Part shown: in pieces, positions 34,143 to 43,180 of the stretch
How the letters are laid out: each line of letters starts with the position of its first letter
How positions within the stretch are numbered: position 1 is the stretch's first letter
DNA from: Cantharellus purpuraceus
Lineage: Eukaryota; Basidiomycota; Agaricomycetes; Cantharellales; Hydnaceae
Direction: 5' to 3'
NCBI GenBank assembly: GCA_025174535.1
Contig: JALBUN010000045.1
Coordinates: forward strand, 3,455,666-3,519,665
DNA: 64,000 bases
Notes under the pieces: model-generated
Told to the model about the DNA's origin: nothing
Database searches by the model: none
Seen by the model: only the letters and a program-made list of their open reading frames with translations
Position numbers and translations under genes: made by a program

Positions 34143-34378
34143 TAACAAAGTCCGTACTATTGACCCTGGGATAGTGTGTATAGCGTGAGCGATGCCTTGT
34201 AGTCAACAACATCGACAGCAGGTTGTTGGTGGAGAGTATTGAAAAAACTTCTTATGCTTATATAATCACCCTAATCAACATTTTGTAAATAAGTATGGAG
34301 TCCCCACGCGCAGTGTTGGGCGCCTGGGCGATAGCTACGCTCGTTCATAGAAAGGATAAACTGTATCATTCTCTGTCA
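34143..34378 (-). repeat. Copia 5' LTR
   Basis: 236 bases, a direct repeat of 28,247-28,482, followed on the plus strand by GAAAC (34,379-34,383). The primer-binding site adjoins at 34,142. Confidence 0.9.
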
Positions 34379-34383
34379 GAAAC

Positions 34384-36600
34384 GCCTTCTACGCAACTCA
34401 TCGTGGCCCAATGCAGAGTAGCTCGGTCGCGCCTTGCATTTGGTAGGCCACAAAGGGCGTTCGTTTTCATAGTTTCATCTCCGCCGTACTTGCCATACCT
34501 CCCCGAAGCTCCTCCAAACACGTCATCAAAACATACCTACATTGCAGTCCAAGCATACCTCCTACATAAAAGACTCGCCCCGGCGCATGTGTTTTGGGCG
34601 GCACGTCATGTCATTTGGAAACCACACGGACGACCTAGGGACAGTGTGAATGTGCGTATGTCTGTGATATACCTCCAATGTGTCGACAGCCAGGGTCGAC
34701 TCAGCGGACAGCGCTCAAGCCTGATCCTGCCTGATCCTGCGGACTCTGTCGTACATTGCCCTCCGAATTACATACAGGTGAAGTGATTACGTGGCCTATT
34801 GGTACTCTGTTGGAATTGCACCTTGTGCGCACGGGGTGAAATAATCATTGTATAAACGGAGCGTCATAGAGTAGAGGCTACCTCCATCAAACAGCCTGAA
34901 TCCGCATAGGATTCTGCGTGTACCGCTGTAAATAGATGTGAAATTCAATCTGCTCCGTACAAAAACACCAAAGACAAGCTGGCTCCCTCATGAAGGAATA
35001 AATATTCAAATACCCACATACGCTTCGCTCAACAGTCCCGTGGGAATTGTAATGGAAGAGCCGGAAACCATACTCCCTGGAGATTCTGTCGTAAAATTAG
35101 CCGGTCTAACTGGAGATCACGAACACTTACTCTTGAAAGGTCATCTATAATCCCTGCCGCATGAGCCCCGGCCTCATGTCCCGTGAGAAGATGTGGCGTG
35201 GCATGGTGTGGAACAACAAGCTCATTACAAGACTACGCAAGGCCCACTCCCTGGGTTTGTCTCTAACGACTGCTGACATCACTTTAGTTGAGGACTCTAA
35301 TCCTTGCCTGTGTGAAAGAGGGAAGCCAGCAGGCTCATGCACAGAGGCTGCCGATCTCAAATGAGGGTCCTTGCGCACAGCCATATTTTGGCGCTGTGTT
35401 CATCACGATATTCCTATGGATGAAACTTCTGATTGAACAGCATGGGATGAGGATGGTCAAATGATGCGAAGTGAGGTGTGGCGAAGACGCCGAGGAAAAC
35501 GTTGACGATGCGAATGGAGCTTACAGGATGTACGTGGACCCAGGGCTTCCGTAGCTTCGCAGGATGGCAATGCTCCGTCTCTACCGTCCCCGCCGTCTCC
35601 GCCGTTTCTCCTCCCCTGCTGACCGCTCCCACCACTTCACCGTCTCTCCGGCGGCCATCACCATGATGCGCTTGGCCGCTACCATCACGTCCCTTCTGGT
35701 TATCACTTGTGACACGTAACACTTCCACTCCTGTCTACTTCTCTCGCTGGCTCACATCTTGCAGTAGGGTCCCCTCAGCAACCTCATGAGCACCACATCC
35801 ATGTCGCCACTGCGTGATGCGGCTCGCTGGTATGCCAGGCGAGGGACCCTATTTACATCCATCCATGGACGGATGTGGATGCCCGGCCATAGCCGTTTTT
35901 CTAATTGATGACAGTATTGAACAGTGACCATGTTGGAGGCGGTCCACAATTTTACCGTTGACTGCTATGGCACTGACTGCTTATGGAGAGATGTTGCCGA
36001 GCAGGTTTTATAAGAGAATATCTCGCACACTTGAAACATATTGCAGTTGCTCCCTCATCACTTAAATAAGCTTCCACCCTGTTATACTTCATGACAGAAC
36101 TTCTCGTTCTTTCCTATGGGACTTTATCGTCAGACGGTTCCTGAACTCATGACTTGGGACGTAGGCACACCTTGCGATAGGCGACGTTTCCCCTGACCTC
36201 TCTCTAGCGTATGACTACATTATTGTTGAAGGTTAGTACCAAGATGAACACGTGACTTGTGCGCGTATGGGTTTGAACTGTTGAAATAGCTAAGTATAGA
36301 GGAAGCTATGAAATGAGGGACTCAGTCTCGATAGTACGAAGGCTGAGGGAAAACTCTACTAAGAAAATTTTCTATCATTATATACCTGTTCGGCGCCATA
36401 TCCATAAACGGTTAGTGCAACTGCAACTAACTGTGTAAGCATGTGGACCGCCATGGACCACAGAACACGCAATCGCGTTCCTTCCAGCACGAACAAAGCT
36501 TTGTTTGGCTTCTCTAGAGAAGGCAGGTGATTCAACTATCTGTTCCACACGCGCATTCCATTTCCACATCCACGTTCCGCACGTTCCACATCCCTCAGTT
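34384..36600. other. Long gene-poor stretch, nothing recognised
   Basis: Short ORFs occur on both strands (for example 35,161-35,364 plus and 35,752-35,949 minus) without motifs. TATA-like sequences exist but no transcript unit could be supported until 36,600. Confidence 0.5.
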
Positions 36601-36752
36601 CATTAGTATATAAATGTCTCTCTTTCTCAACTCCTCACTTCTCGCGCTCGATAGTCGCGGACGCCTCAGATCACTCGTCTACTTCGCAAAAGCGCATTTT
36701 TGTTCTTTACACCATCTCCCCCATACCTTAGATTCTCTTACTCTTTCCTCTG
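36600..36752 (+). promoter_or_regulatory. TATA-type promoter and CT-rich leader of the C2H2 gene
   Basis: GTATATAAATG at about 36,606-36,616 lies some 140 bases before the start codon. It is followed by pyrimidine-rich sequence (CTCTCTTTCTCAACTCCTCAC), typical of basidiomycete core promoters. Confidence 0.5.
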
Positions 36753-37415
36753 ATGTCGAAGGAGGTTTTCGATCCCTATGCGGGGGGTCCTGACCATCGC
36801 GGCACCACCTCTCACGGACATCGCAGATTGCCACCTCTACATGAAGTCCTAGGCGATGTCCTCCACCAGACATTCACACCCCGTCTGTCACATCAAGGGT
36901 TGTCTGGTGACCGAAGGACCCAGCCAACCCCCAGTGTTCATGAGCACTCTCAAGAATCGAATCCAATGACACAATATTCAGGGCATTCCTCTCGCAGCAA
37001 CACTTACCCTTCTTTAAGTAGCAGTAGTTCATATGCACATGCCACCACTTCTCAGTCCCACCCTCCTGCGCACTCGTACCATCTCTTGAACTATTCACCG
37101 GACCAAGGCCTTGTATATCAAGCATCTTCGGCACATGACGACCTTAATCCATCAGCATCAACGCCGCGTTTGCCTCCCTCAGATCCAGCACGGAAACATA
37201 TATGCGCTGAGTGTGGGAAACGGTACTTGGACCGTCAGGCATTGAGAGTTCATTCACGCAGACACTCGAGTAAACGACCATTATCATGTACACATCCTGG
37301 CTGTGGCCGACGGTTTCTGTATGCGTGTGAGATGCAGCGCCACATGCGCACACACACTGCCAGCGCTTTTCAAGTAGTTTCGATTGACGATGGAGATCGA
37401 GGACAGGTTGGATGA
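36753..37415 (+). CDS. C2H2 zinc-finger transcription factor
   Basis: This is a single-exon gene of 220 codons. The first 145 residues are Ser/His/Pro-rich and disordered-looking. Two adjacent C2H2 fingers follow at about residues 149-203: CAECGKRYLDRQALRVHSRRH and then CTHPGCGRRFLYACEMQRHMRTH, both with intact Cys2-His2 spacing and a short linker. It should bind DNA in the nucleus; targets are unknown. A good leader and start context lie upstream. After the TGA at 37,413-37,415 the same frame continues for 33 codons of Ser/Arg/Gly-rich sequence before the next stop, so the C-terminus may have been longer or read-through may occur. Confidence 0.85.
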   Translation: MSKEVFDPYAGGPDHRGTTSHGHRRLPPLHEVLGDVLHQTFTPRLSHQGLSGDRRTQPTPSVHEHSQESNPMTQYSGHSSRSNTYPSLSSSSSYAHATTSQSHPPAHSYHLLNYSPDQGLVYQASSAHDDLNPSASTPRLPPSDPARKHICAECGKRYLDRQALRVHSRRHSSKRPLSCTHPGCGRRFLYACEMQRHMRTHTASAFQVVSIDDGDRGQVG

Positions 37416-37844
37416 CACGATCATCAAAGTCGTAGCACATCCAATCGTGGCGGGTCTAGCCGCGAAGGATCCAGTAGAGGTGGTTCTCGTGATGCTTTGT
37501 GGTCGAGCAGTAGCTGACACTTGTGAATGTCTTAATCTCGTTGCTTTTGCTTTCATGTTGCTCTCGTTCGCCTGAACTCCTAATGCTAATTAGTATTATA
37601 CTCCCATTATAATTCCTTTCGTTACCCCGGAGTATCCGTACTCGTACTAGCCCCCGTAGCCCACCAATGTAAGCCACTTGAGTGTCGGACATGGTGACGC
37701 GGACGACGGCATGCAGCGCCCTTTCTTCGATGTGGCACGCGCCCAGCCTCCCCCGGACATACCAGGCATCGAAGACATTCAACAACTTCAGATTCAGATT
37801 CAAGTTCAAAACCAGGTGGAGCAGAGCCTGCAAAACTTACAAAA
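37416..37844. other. 3' flank of the C2H2 gene
   Basis: It contains the 33-codon in-frame continuation (37,416-37,514) and then no recognisable gene up to the start of the GC-rich ORF. Confidence 0.5.
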
Positions 37845-38651
37845 TTGGCCTTTACATCAAAGAGCCAGCGCTGGATGTACTCGACGACGACGACCGTAGT
37901 CCCACGCCAACATGCACCAGCGTGCCCCCAAGGCGAGGCCATGCGTCTCCCCCTGGCAGGGACCACGCTGCCTCCATGCAAGTCGAGCATGCTTGCCCTC
38001 AGGGCCGTGGCCAGGGAGAGGAGCGACGACCAGCGTGGCGTGCGTGGCCGCCCATTGGGGGGTGCGGGTGGAATGGGTGTGGGGCCCCGGCTGGTGTCCA
38101 AGGCATTGCCCCCGCTGCCTGCCAAGTTCCGGCGTGGCCCTACGACTCCAGCGAGTGCGGTGCGATGCCCGCAGCCGCGTACGTCGTCTGGCATTCCAAA
38201 AACGGCGTCGCTATCGTCTCTTCTCTCTACCGCGTCACGCCAAGGGGGACGCGCCAGCCGCGCGTCTGTCCCCATCCTCGCGTCCCAGTCCTTGTCTATG
38301 AGCGCGTCGACCACGGTCCTGCAGCGCAAACGCGCCGCTTTGAACGCGTTGATGCAGTCGGTGCGCTCGGAGGTCCGTGGCGTCAGCGGGGGAATTACAG
38401 CCGCTAGCATTATGCAAGTCGAGCGTCAGTTATGCCTTGGACGGATCAGCCCCTGTGAAAAACAACACGTATCAGGGAGGACGTGCGAAACATGTCCAGA
38501 CCAAAAGCATATCTTGATTCAAAACGTGAGACTCAAAAACTTGTGGACTCTAATGAATCCTCGAAAACAGGTGATATCTTTCTGCACGCACAAAGCGACT
38601 TGGCGTTACATCCCGCAGAGCGATATCGCTAATGCGTTGAATATGAGCTAG
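37845..38651 (+). CDS. Hypothetical Ser/Arg/Pro-rich protein, GC-rich ORF
   Basis: 268 codons, single frame. The central part (about residues 60-185) has balanced composition and GC-rich third positions (KALPPLPAKFRRG, TASLSSLLSTASRQ, LQRKRAALNALMQSVRSEV). No domain is recognised. A 262-codon ORF on the opposite strand (37,622-38,410) and a third plus-strand frame (37,682-38,407) overlap it; the high GC content explains the lack of stops. I prefer this frame for its serine/alanine-rich, low-cysteine content, but the choice is uncertain, as is the start. The last 80 codons look less protein-like. Confidence 0.35.
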   Translation: MAFTSKSQRWMYSTTTTVVPRQHAPACPQGEAMRLPLAGTTLPPCKSSMLALRAVARERSDDQRGVRGRPLGGAGGMGVGPRLVSKALPPLPAKFRRGPTTPASAVRCPQPRTSSGIPKTASLSSLLSTASRQGGRASRASVPILASQSLSMSASTTVLQRKRAALNALMQSVRSEVRGVSGGITAASIMQVERQLCLGRISPCEKQHVSGRTCETCPDQKHILIQNVRLKNLWTLMNPRKQVISFCTHKATWRYIPQSDIANALNMS

Positions 38652-39172
38652 GCTATCAGCAAGACGACTTGGAGACACACATGTCTGGAAATCCTGTCAT
38701 TGAGGGCGTACCTGTTGGGGTCAGACGGGGCACGAATGTGTAAACAAGTATGACATGTTTTTGACCTCTGGAGCCCTCTTGCAAGCGACGAAAAACCCCC
38801 TGTGTCCACAGTAATTGCATATCGAGGCGTCAACGTGATGGGAGCAGGTGGGGGTGCCAATGAGTCTGCCAGACCGCAGTGTATCCCACGACATGTGGGG
38901 TGATGAAAAGAGGTGGCTGTGTTGCAAGTTAGGAACTAGGGTCCAACAAGATGTATTATTGGAGTGGAAAAACGAAACAGGCAGCAGATGGCTGCATGCA
39001 TGTACAAATCCGCAACGTATTACATGGATATATGTCTCAAAACATGGGGATTCCTAGCATCCGCTTCTTCATTCTGTAAGGTGGGTCGGTTCTCTATCAC
39101 TACGGTAAATGTGAATGTGTCCTTCATGAAATAGTAAGAGTTAACAGTTAGAAAAGTAAATGAATCACATAC
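38652..39172. other. Intergenic, nothing recognised
   Basis: There are short ORFs only and no repeats matching elsewhere in the window. Confidence 0.5.
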
Positions 39173-40057
39173 CTATTGGTCCTCACGATCACTACCTTTC
39201 GCCAAGGCGCGCCGTAATTCTTCGTTCTCTTGCTGCAGCTCCTGTACAGTTCTCTCTGCACACTCTGCACGTTCGTCACTCCTCTTTGCACGTTCATCAC
39301 TTCTCTCTGCATTCTGTTTGAAGTGTTGTAGATCGGCCCCCTTGGGCCCAAGAGGATCTGGATCCGCCGCCCGTTTCTCCACGTATATCGTCCGTAGGGC
39401 GTCTGTCTTGTCTACGTCAATATGGTACCTCCACACATTCCAGCTTCCCGCCTGGGATGACATGGTCCGCTCAATCCCTCCATCCCCGAATTCCAGTTTC
39501 GCGATCGACATAATAGTCGATGCAAACCAATAACACATCGTCGTGTTGATCACATAATTTGGCCTTTGTTCTGAGATCACAGCGACGAGCCGGGTAAATT
39601 CCAGCAAGGGAAAGCGCTGGAATGTATATTGATAAACCTTTTCTGCGAGACTGGACGTGAGGCGCGTGGTGAGAGAGGATCTTGAAATGCCTTGAACCGT
39701 ATCATGTGCGGAAACCGTCCTGTCTGACAGCGATGGCGATGCGGTGGAAAGTATGGCTTTCGATGCTGCGTTTCGGGCGGGTTGCCTCTCGACAAGCAAG
39801 GCACAAGAATATGAGAGCTCCGCTACGATGAACTCGTGTTTGGAATGAGATGGCTCCTTGTACCATATCAATTGCTTGACATGGTACTGAGACCTAACAT
39901 CAGGATCGATGTCGCAAATCGAGGTGAAGAAGAATGCGGCGTTGTGTTCATGACTGGAAGTGAGGATAGGGATGTATAAATGTTCTGGGGGTCTTTCGTC
40001 CATGGGCGGGTACAGTTTGAAGAATCTGTAAATGTATGTTTTGATAAAGTCGAACAT
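39173..40057 (-). CDS. Orphan protein with C-terminal coiled coil
   Basis: An intact single-exon ORF of 294 codons. The N-terminal half is globular-looking with aromatic and His-rich stretches (FFFTSICDIDPDV, KHEFIVAELSY), and the middle has SLAEKVYQYTFQRFPLLEFTRLV and RPNYVINTTMCYWFASTIM. The last 50 residues are strongly heptad-like and charged, with a repeated SDERA unit (NAERSDERAKRSDERAECAERTVQELQQ, shown here only by its key units SDERAK and SDERAE), indicating a coiled coil. There is no signal peptide or known catalytic motif. Proteins of this style are common lineage-specific families in Agaricomycetes; I do not know a function. Confidence 0.7.
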   Translation of the reverse strand: MFDFIKTYIYRFFKLYPPMDERPPEHLYIPILTSSHEHNAAFFFTSICDIDPDVRSQYHVKQLIWYKEPSHSKHEFIVAELSYSCALLVERQPARNAASKAILSTASPSLSDRTVSAHDTVQGISRSSLTTRLTSSLAEKVYQYTFQRFPLLEFTRLVAVISEQRPNYVINTTMCYWFASTIMSIAKLEFGDGGIERTMSSQAGSWNVWRYHIDVDKTDALRTIYVEKRAADPDPLGPKGADLQHFKQNAERSDERAKRSDERAECAERTVQELQQENEELRRALAKGSDREDQ

Positions 40058-40370
40058 GTTTTAAATGGTTTGGACCAAGATGATATCGATGCCTCATGGA
40101 AACTTGCACCCGACTGAGAAAGCCCATTGCCCGAGAAGCCTTTGCCCGAATGCCAGTAACTACAACATCATCGCCTCACGACCACGTGACCGCTATGAAT
40201 CCGGGATCGACAGATCTACAAGCTCGAGGTACACGCAAGTCTCTTTTAAGAACATATATCATTTTTGCAGTTACCAATTTGAGGGAATTTGCATATTTAA
40301 TCACGCCAGTCGTCGCAAGGATTGAAGACCATTCCTTCGAATAAGTCCTGCAATCTCTGATCAAACTAAA

Positions 40371-40570
40371 ACTTGGCCTCCACTTCCCTTGGATTGTGGA
40401 TTATCGACGACCCTAAAGCATAGTCGATGATGGAGCCCTTCAGCAGACCGAGGGACACGGCGTCTACTACGATAGATGCGGGTCGGTGAGTGGGATGGGT
40501 AAATAGACTGTATATGGATTAGAGACGAAACAAGCAAAGAAAGTAAAAATGACGTACTGGTCGTCTGGAG
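40371..40570 (-). pseudogene. ISA2 fragment (iron-sulfur assembly), copy 1
   Basis: On the minus strand, SQRAPDD near 40,565 is followed, after an intron-like stretch, by HPTHRPASIVVDAVSLGLLKGSIIDYALGSS near 40,490-40,400. This is the middle of the IscA/HesB-type Fe-S assembly protein ISA2. The sequence is a near reverse-complement of 42,370-42,560, including the intron-like stretch. It ends before the C-terminal cysteine motif, so it is only a fragment. It is joined in frame to the end of the upstream winged-helix-like gene. Confidence 0.7.
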
Positions 40571-41390
40571 CCCGCTGGCTCCCATTCCCAACACGATACA
40601 CCCTCTCCTCCCTCTTCAACACATCCAACGCATCCATAACCGTATACTCCCCCACATGCTCCCACTGCGCATCCACCCTGCTCAAATACCCGCGCACCTT
40701 CGCACCGGTGGGTCCCACCCCCACCGTGGCGCATCCCCCGCCGCGGTACGTCCCGGGTGCCTGCTGACCCGCAGGGCCACCCGCGTGCTTAGAGCGGTGC
40801 GGTTGCGTTCGCACTATGAGCCCCTTGGTCGCATCAATGATGGGGTCCATCAACATGGCGGGCGTCAGTGGAACATAGGAATCCTCACGTGCTGGCGGGT
40901 CAGAGAGATCGCCATCGCCGGGGTCCTAATGCAAGATGAGGCTCGTATCGGCCGTCAGGCCGGGGATGCTGCGACTGGGAGTCATGTCGGCAGCGTCCAG
41001 GGTCAGAGAATGGTGCTGCTGTTGCTGTTGGCTAGCGCGGGATGTCCTCCAAATCCCCGAGCTTACTGTATCCGGAACGGCAAGTTCCCAGACAGGTGCA
41101 TCATCCTCATGCAAGATAATACTCCCCTCTTTGTGCAACTCTCGCAACGCCCACATGTACAGCCGTTTCGCCTTTCTACCTGGTGGCTCTGCAGATATGC
41201 GCTTTGACGGGGGCAAGGCATTCCCTTCACCTCGCCTCGCCTCCTTCCTCTCCTCTCGCGCACGACGTTTCCGTTCCTGTTCGACGACGGCCATTCCAGC
41301 CAGTTTTGGGACTCGGCGCAAGGAGGAAACCGTGAACCCTTTGGCACGCGCTGGTGGCTGAATATAACCATGTGTCCTAGTCCACTGCAT
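40560..41390 (-). pseudogene. Possible STN1-like winged-helix protein, 5'-truncated, with one nonsense codon
   Basis: A single minus-strand frame runs from 41,390 to about 40,570, interrupted only by TAG at 40,926-40,928. It starts abruptly next to repeat family B. It has a basic helix (VVEQERKRRAREERKEARR), then a helix-turn-helix-like KAKRLYMWALRELHKEGSII, a Gln/Ser-rich linker, and a second one, YTVMDALDVLKREERVYRVG, after which it enters ISA2 sequence. Two winged-helix modules after a basic helix recall the C-terminal half of the telomere-capping CST subunit Stn1, but I cannot confirm this. The N-terminal OB-fold is absent, probably removed by the repeat insertion. Proline- and glycine-rich parts suggest ordinary drift. 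Confidence 0.4.
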
Positions 41391-41436
41391 GGCTCGAGGG
41401 TGACGTCCGATTCCCGCAAGAGTCGGTCCTTTGGCC

Positions 41437-41590
41437 TCAGCATTGCAGCATCCTATAGATGGGGCATGAAAGCTTCAAATGCAAAACCATGCTCTCAGGC
41501 TGAAATTTGGATATGTTGTTCTTCTCTTCCTCCCGAATAGAATGGCCAATTCTTATAAAAATCAGCAGACAGGTCAGTGCCAGGATGAAA
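41437..41590. repeat. Dispersed repeat family B, copy 3 (inverted)
   Basis: CCTATAGATGGGGCATGAAAGC and the bases after it are the reverse complement of 24,990-25,060. The copy includes the segment ATTCTTATAAAAATCAGCAGAC, matching inverted sequence near 24,940. It adjoins the truncated 5' end of the winged-helix-like gene. Confidence 0.7.
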
Positions 41591-42050
41591 ACACAACTAT
41601 GACTTCTGGATGCCTGCTCCTCACACCGCCTGCAGTAACACGGCATATGCAGCCATGGTTACAACCCTTGCCACCGTCACCGTTTCAGCCCCCTCCACAC
41701 GTCACAATGTGGCAGTCTTCACCTTGGGTGTCATCGTCATCGTCATCAATCATCCCATCCCATCCCAATCGCAATATATAGAAATGGCGATGGTGGGTCC
41801 GTGGGTGCTCTCTGACATCATATAACAACAAGGTCATGGTGGAAGTGGGAGACTACATGGCGATGATGTGAATGCAGAAATGTTCAGCTGCAACAAGTAC
41901 ACACTGTGAGAGATGCTGCTGCGGCTCACGTCCAATCCACACTCCTATTCCAAAATGTTCATGGCACTCCAGTGATAGATCGGGGGTGGATAGCCTGACG
42001 ATCGTCGCTGGAATGATCCTGTCAGGGCCTTTTGGATTCTCGGACACGAC
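41591..42050. other. Intergenic, nothing recognised
   Basis: Short ORFs only; there is a TCATCG run near 41,734. Confidence 0.4.
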
Positions 42051-42051
42051 G

Positions 42052-42640
42052 GTGACCCGCTCGACTATTTGCCACAGCAGCAGAGCTTAGTACAAGCCGG
42101 ACGCTTGGGTGGCTGGTAACAGTTCCGAAGCCCGAGGAAATCGATCCAGATGATGATGTGGAACTGATGGGTGCAGATAATGCCCAGGTACAGCTCACCG
42201 ATCGTGCAGCGGAGGTGCGAAGATGGTACACACTGGTTGATGTGCGGTGGGCTGATGGGTATATCTTTTTTGATGGAGAAACTGCGGGCTATCTCTGTGG
42301 ATGAGAATGATCCGGCGCTAGCGTTACGAATCGCTGTTGAGTGAGGCGGATGCCACGGGTATTGGTGCAAGATGGAGGTTACCTCCCAGCGTGCTCCAGA
42401 CGACTAGCACGTCATTTTTACTTTGCATGATTTTTCCGTATATAATACATATACAGTCTATTTATCCATCCCACTCACCGACCCGCATCTATCGTCGTAG
42501 ATGCTGTGTGCCTCGGTCTGCTGTAGGGCTCCACCATCGACTACGGCACGGAGCTGATTGGTAGCAGCTTTAAGGTCGTCGATCATCCGCAAGCCAAGGG
42601 GAGTGGGTGTGGTTGTGGGGTGAGCTGGGGAACGCTAGGC
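42052..42640 (+). pseudogene. ISA2-like Fe-S cluster assembly protein, decayed
   Basis: Plus-strand pieces read as a mitochondrial IscA-type scaffold. The N-terminal region is RLFATAAELSTS...VPKPEEIDPDDDVEL, then VQLTDRAAE at 42,189-42,215, an intron, KLRAISVDENDPALALRIAVE, the conserved GGCHGY (first conserved cysteine), SQRAPDD, an intron, HPTHRPASIVVDAV, STIDYGTELIGSSF, and the C-terminal SGCGCGVSW (the paired cysteines). Stops replace codons before GGCHGY (TGA near 42,340), after SQRAPDD, and within LGLL*GS near 42,525, and the 5' start is not visible. The family matures [4Fe-4S] proteins in mitochondria. A functional copy must be elsewhere. Fragment 1 lies inverted at 40.4 kb. Confidence 0.75.
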
Positions 42641-43165
42641 AGTGGCCTCAAACTCACAAAAGGGGTTGCGGAGGGAGCGCTGGACCTGAGAGGGAAAGGC
42701 GCCGCTGGAGTGGAGGGTGCCGCAGAGATAGGTGGCCTCAGCAAACCAGGGAGGGAGGGGCGGTGCAGGAGAGGCGGCGAGGAGCGCGAAGAGGATCTGG
42801 ACAGCGTCGTTGGCGAGACGGGCAAAGACGGGGTCGGAGAGGACGACGGGGCCCTCTGGGAGCGCGGCGGTGGGGGCGCCCTGCTGCTGGGTGCGGTCGA
42901 CGAGGAAGAGGACATCGGGGGTCCACAGGACGTGATCGGGGCAAGGGCGCTGCGGGAGTGCCCACTGGGCGGCCATTAGGGAATCGAGGGTGGGCAGCGG
43001 GGCGGTGAGGTCTGGGGGTCAAGACTCTTAATGGGTGGGTGGGTTAAGGTATGCTGCAGGAGGGCCGGCCTGCTGTGGGGGATACACGGCCGCAACAGGC
43101 TGCTGCGACTGGCGATAGCCCTGGGCGCTGGAGGAGCAGGGTGGGGGTGGCTGGTTGCCGCACGA
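42600..43165 (-). CDS. Unidentified gene fragment, Gln/Pro-rich then globular exon
   Basis: On the minus strand an exon around 43,160-43,040 is Gln/Pro-rich (YRQSQQPVAAVYPPQQAGPP). A second exon follows at about 43,005-42,635, beginning LTAPLPTLDSLMAAQWALP, then DHVLWTPDVLFLVDRTQQQG and LSDPVFARLANDAVQILFALL. The join is supported by an AG acceptor (CCCCCAG) at about 43,010. The end overlaps the tail of the ISA2 relic on the other strand. GC content is very high and all six frames are open. I do not recognise the protein, and the fragment may belong to a longer gene whose start is lost. Confidence 0.35.
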
Positions 43166-43180
43166 GACGTGTCTCTGTGA

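Larger units (their letters stand above)
28247..34378 (-). mobile_element. Ty1/Copia LTR-retrotransposon with complete ends, RT region replaced
   Basis: Two direct LTRs of 236 bases (28,247-28,482 and 34,143-34,378) bound a 6,132-base element, with the 5-base duplication GAAAC at 28,242-28,246 and 34,379-34,383. Next to the 5' LTR (on the minus strand) the sequence GGTTATGGGCCCC at 34,142-34,130 fits the Copia primer site complementary to an internal fragment of initiator tRNA-Met. A purine tract (GAGTGGGAG) precedes the 3' LTR. The internal order on the minus strand is gag, zinc-binding region, protease, integrase, then foreign sequence from about 31,715 to 28,878, then RNase H. Reverse transcriptase is missing and several stops are present, so it cannot be autonomous. 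Confidence 0.9.

Noticed and set aside
34295..34786. 163-codon plus ORF
   Set aside because: Its first third lies inside the Copia LTR and the rest has no motif; chance readthrough is more likely.
37384..37575. 63-codon ORF with hydrophobic end downstream of the C2H2 gene
   Set aside because: It overlaps the in-frame Ser/Arg/Gly continuation and is a shifted frame without support.
42607..43008. 133-codon Arg/Gly-rich plus-strand ORF
   Set aside because: Very high GC leaves all frames open; the minus-strand frame with a splice acceptor and balanced composition is preferred.
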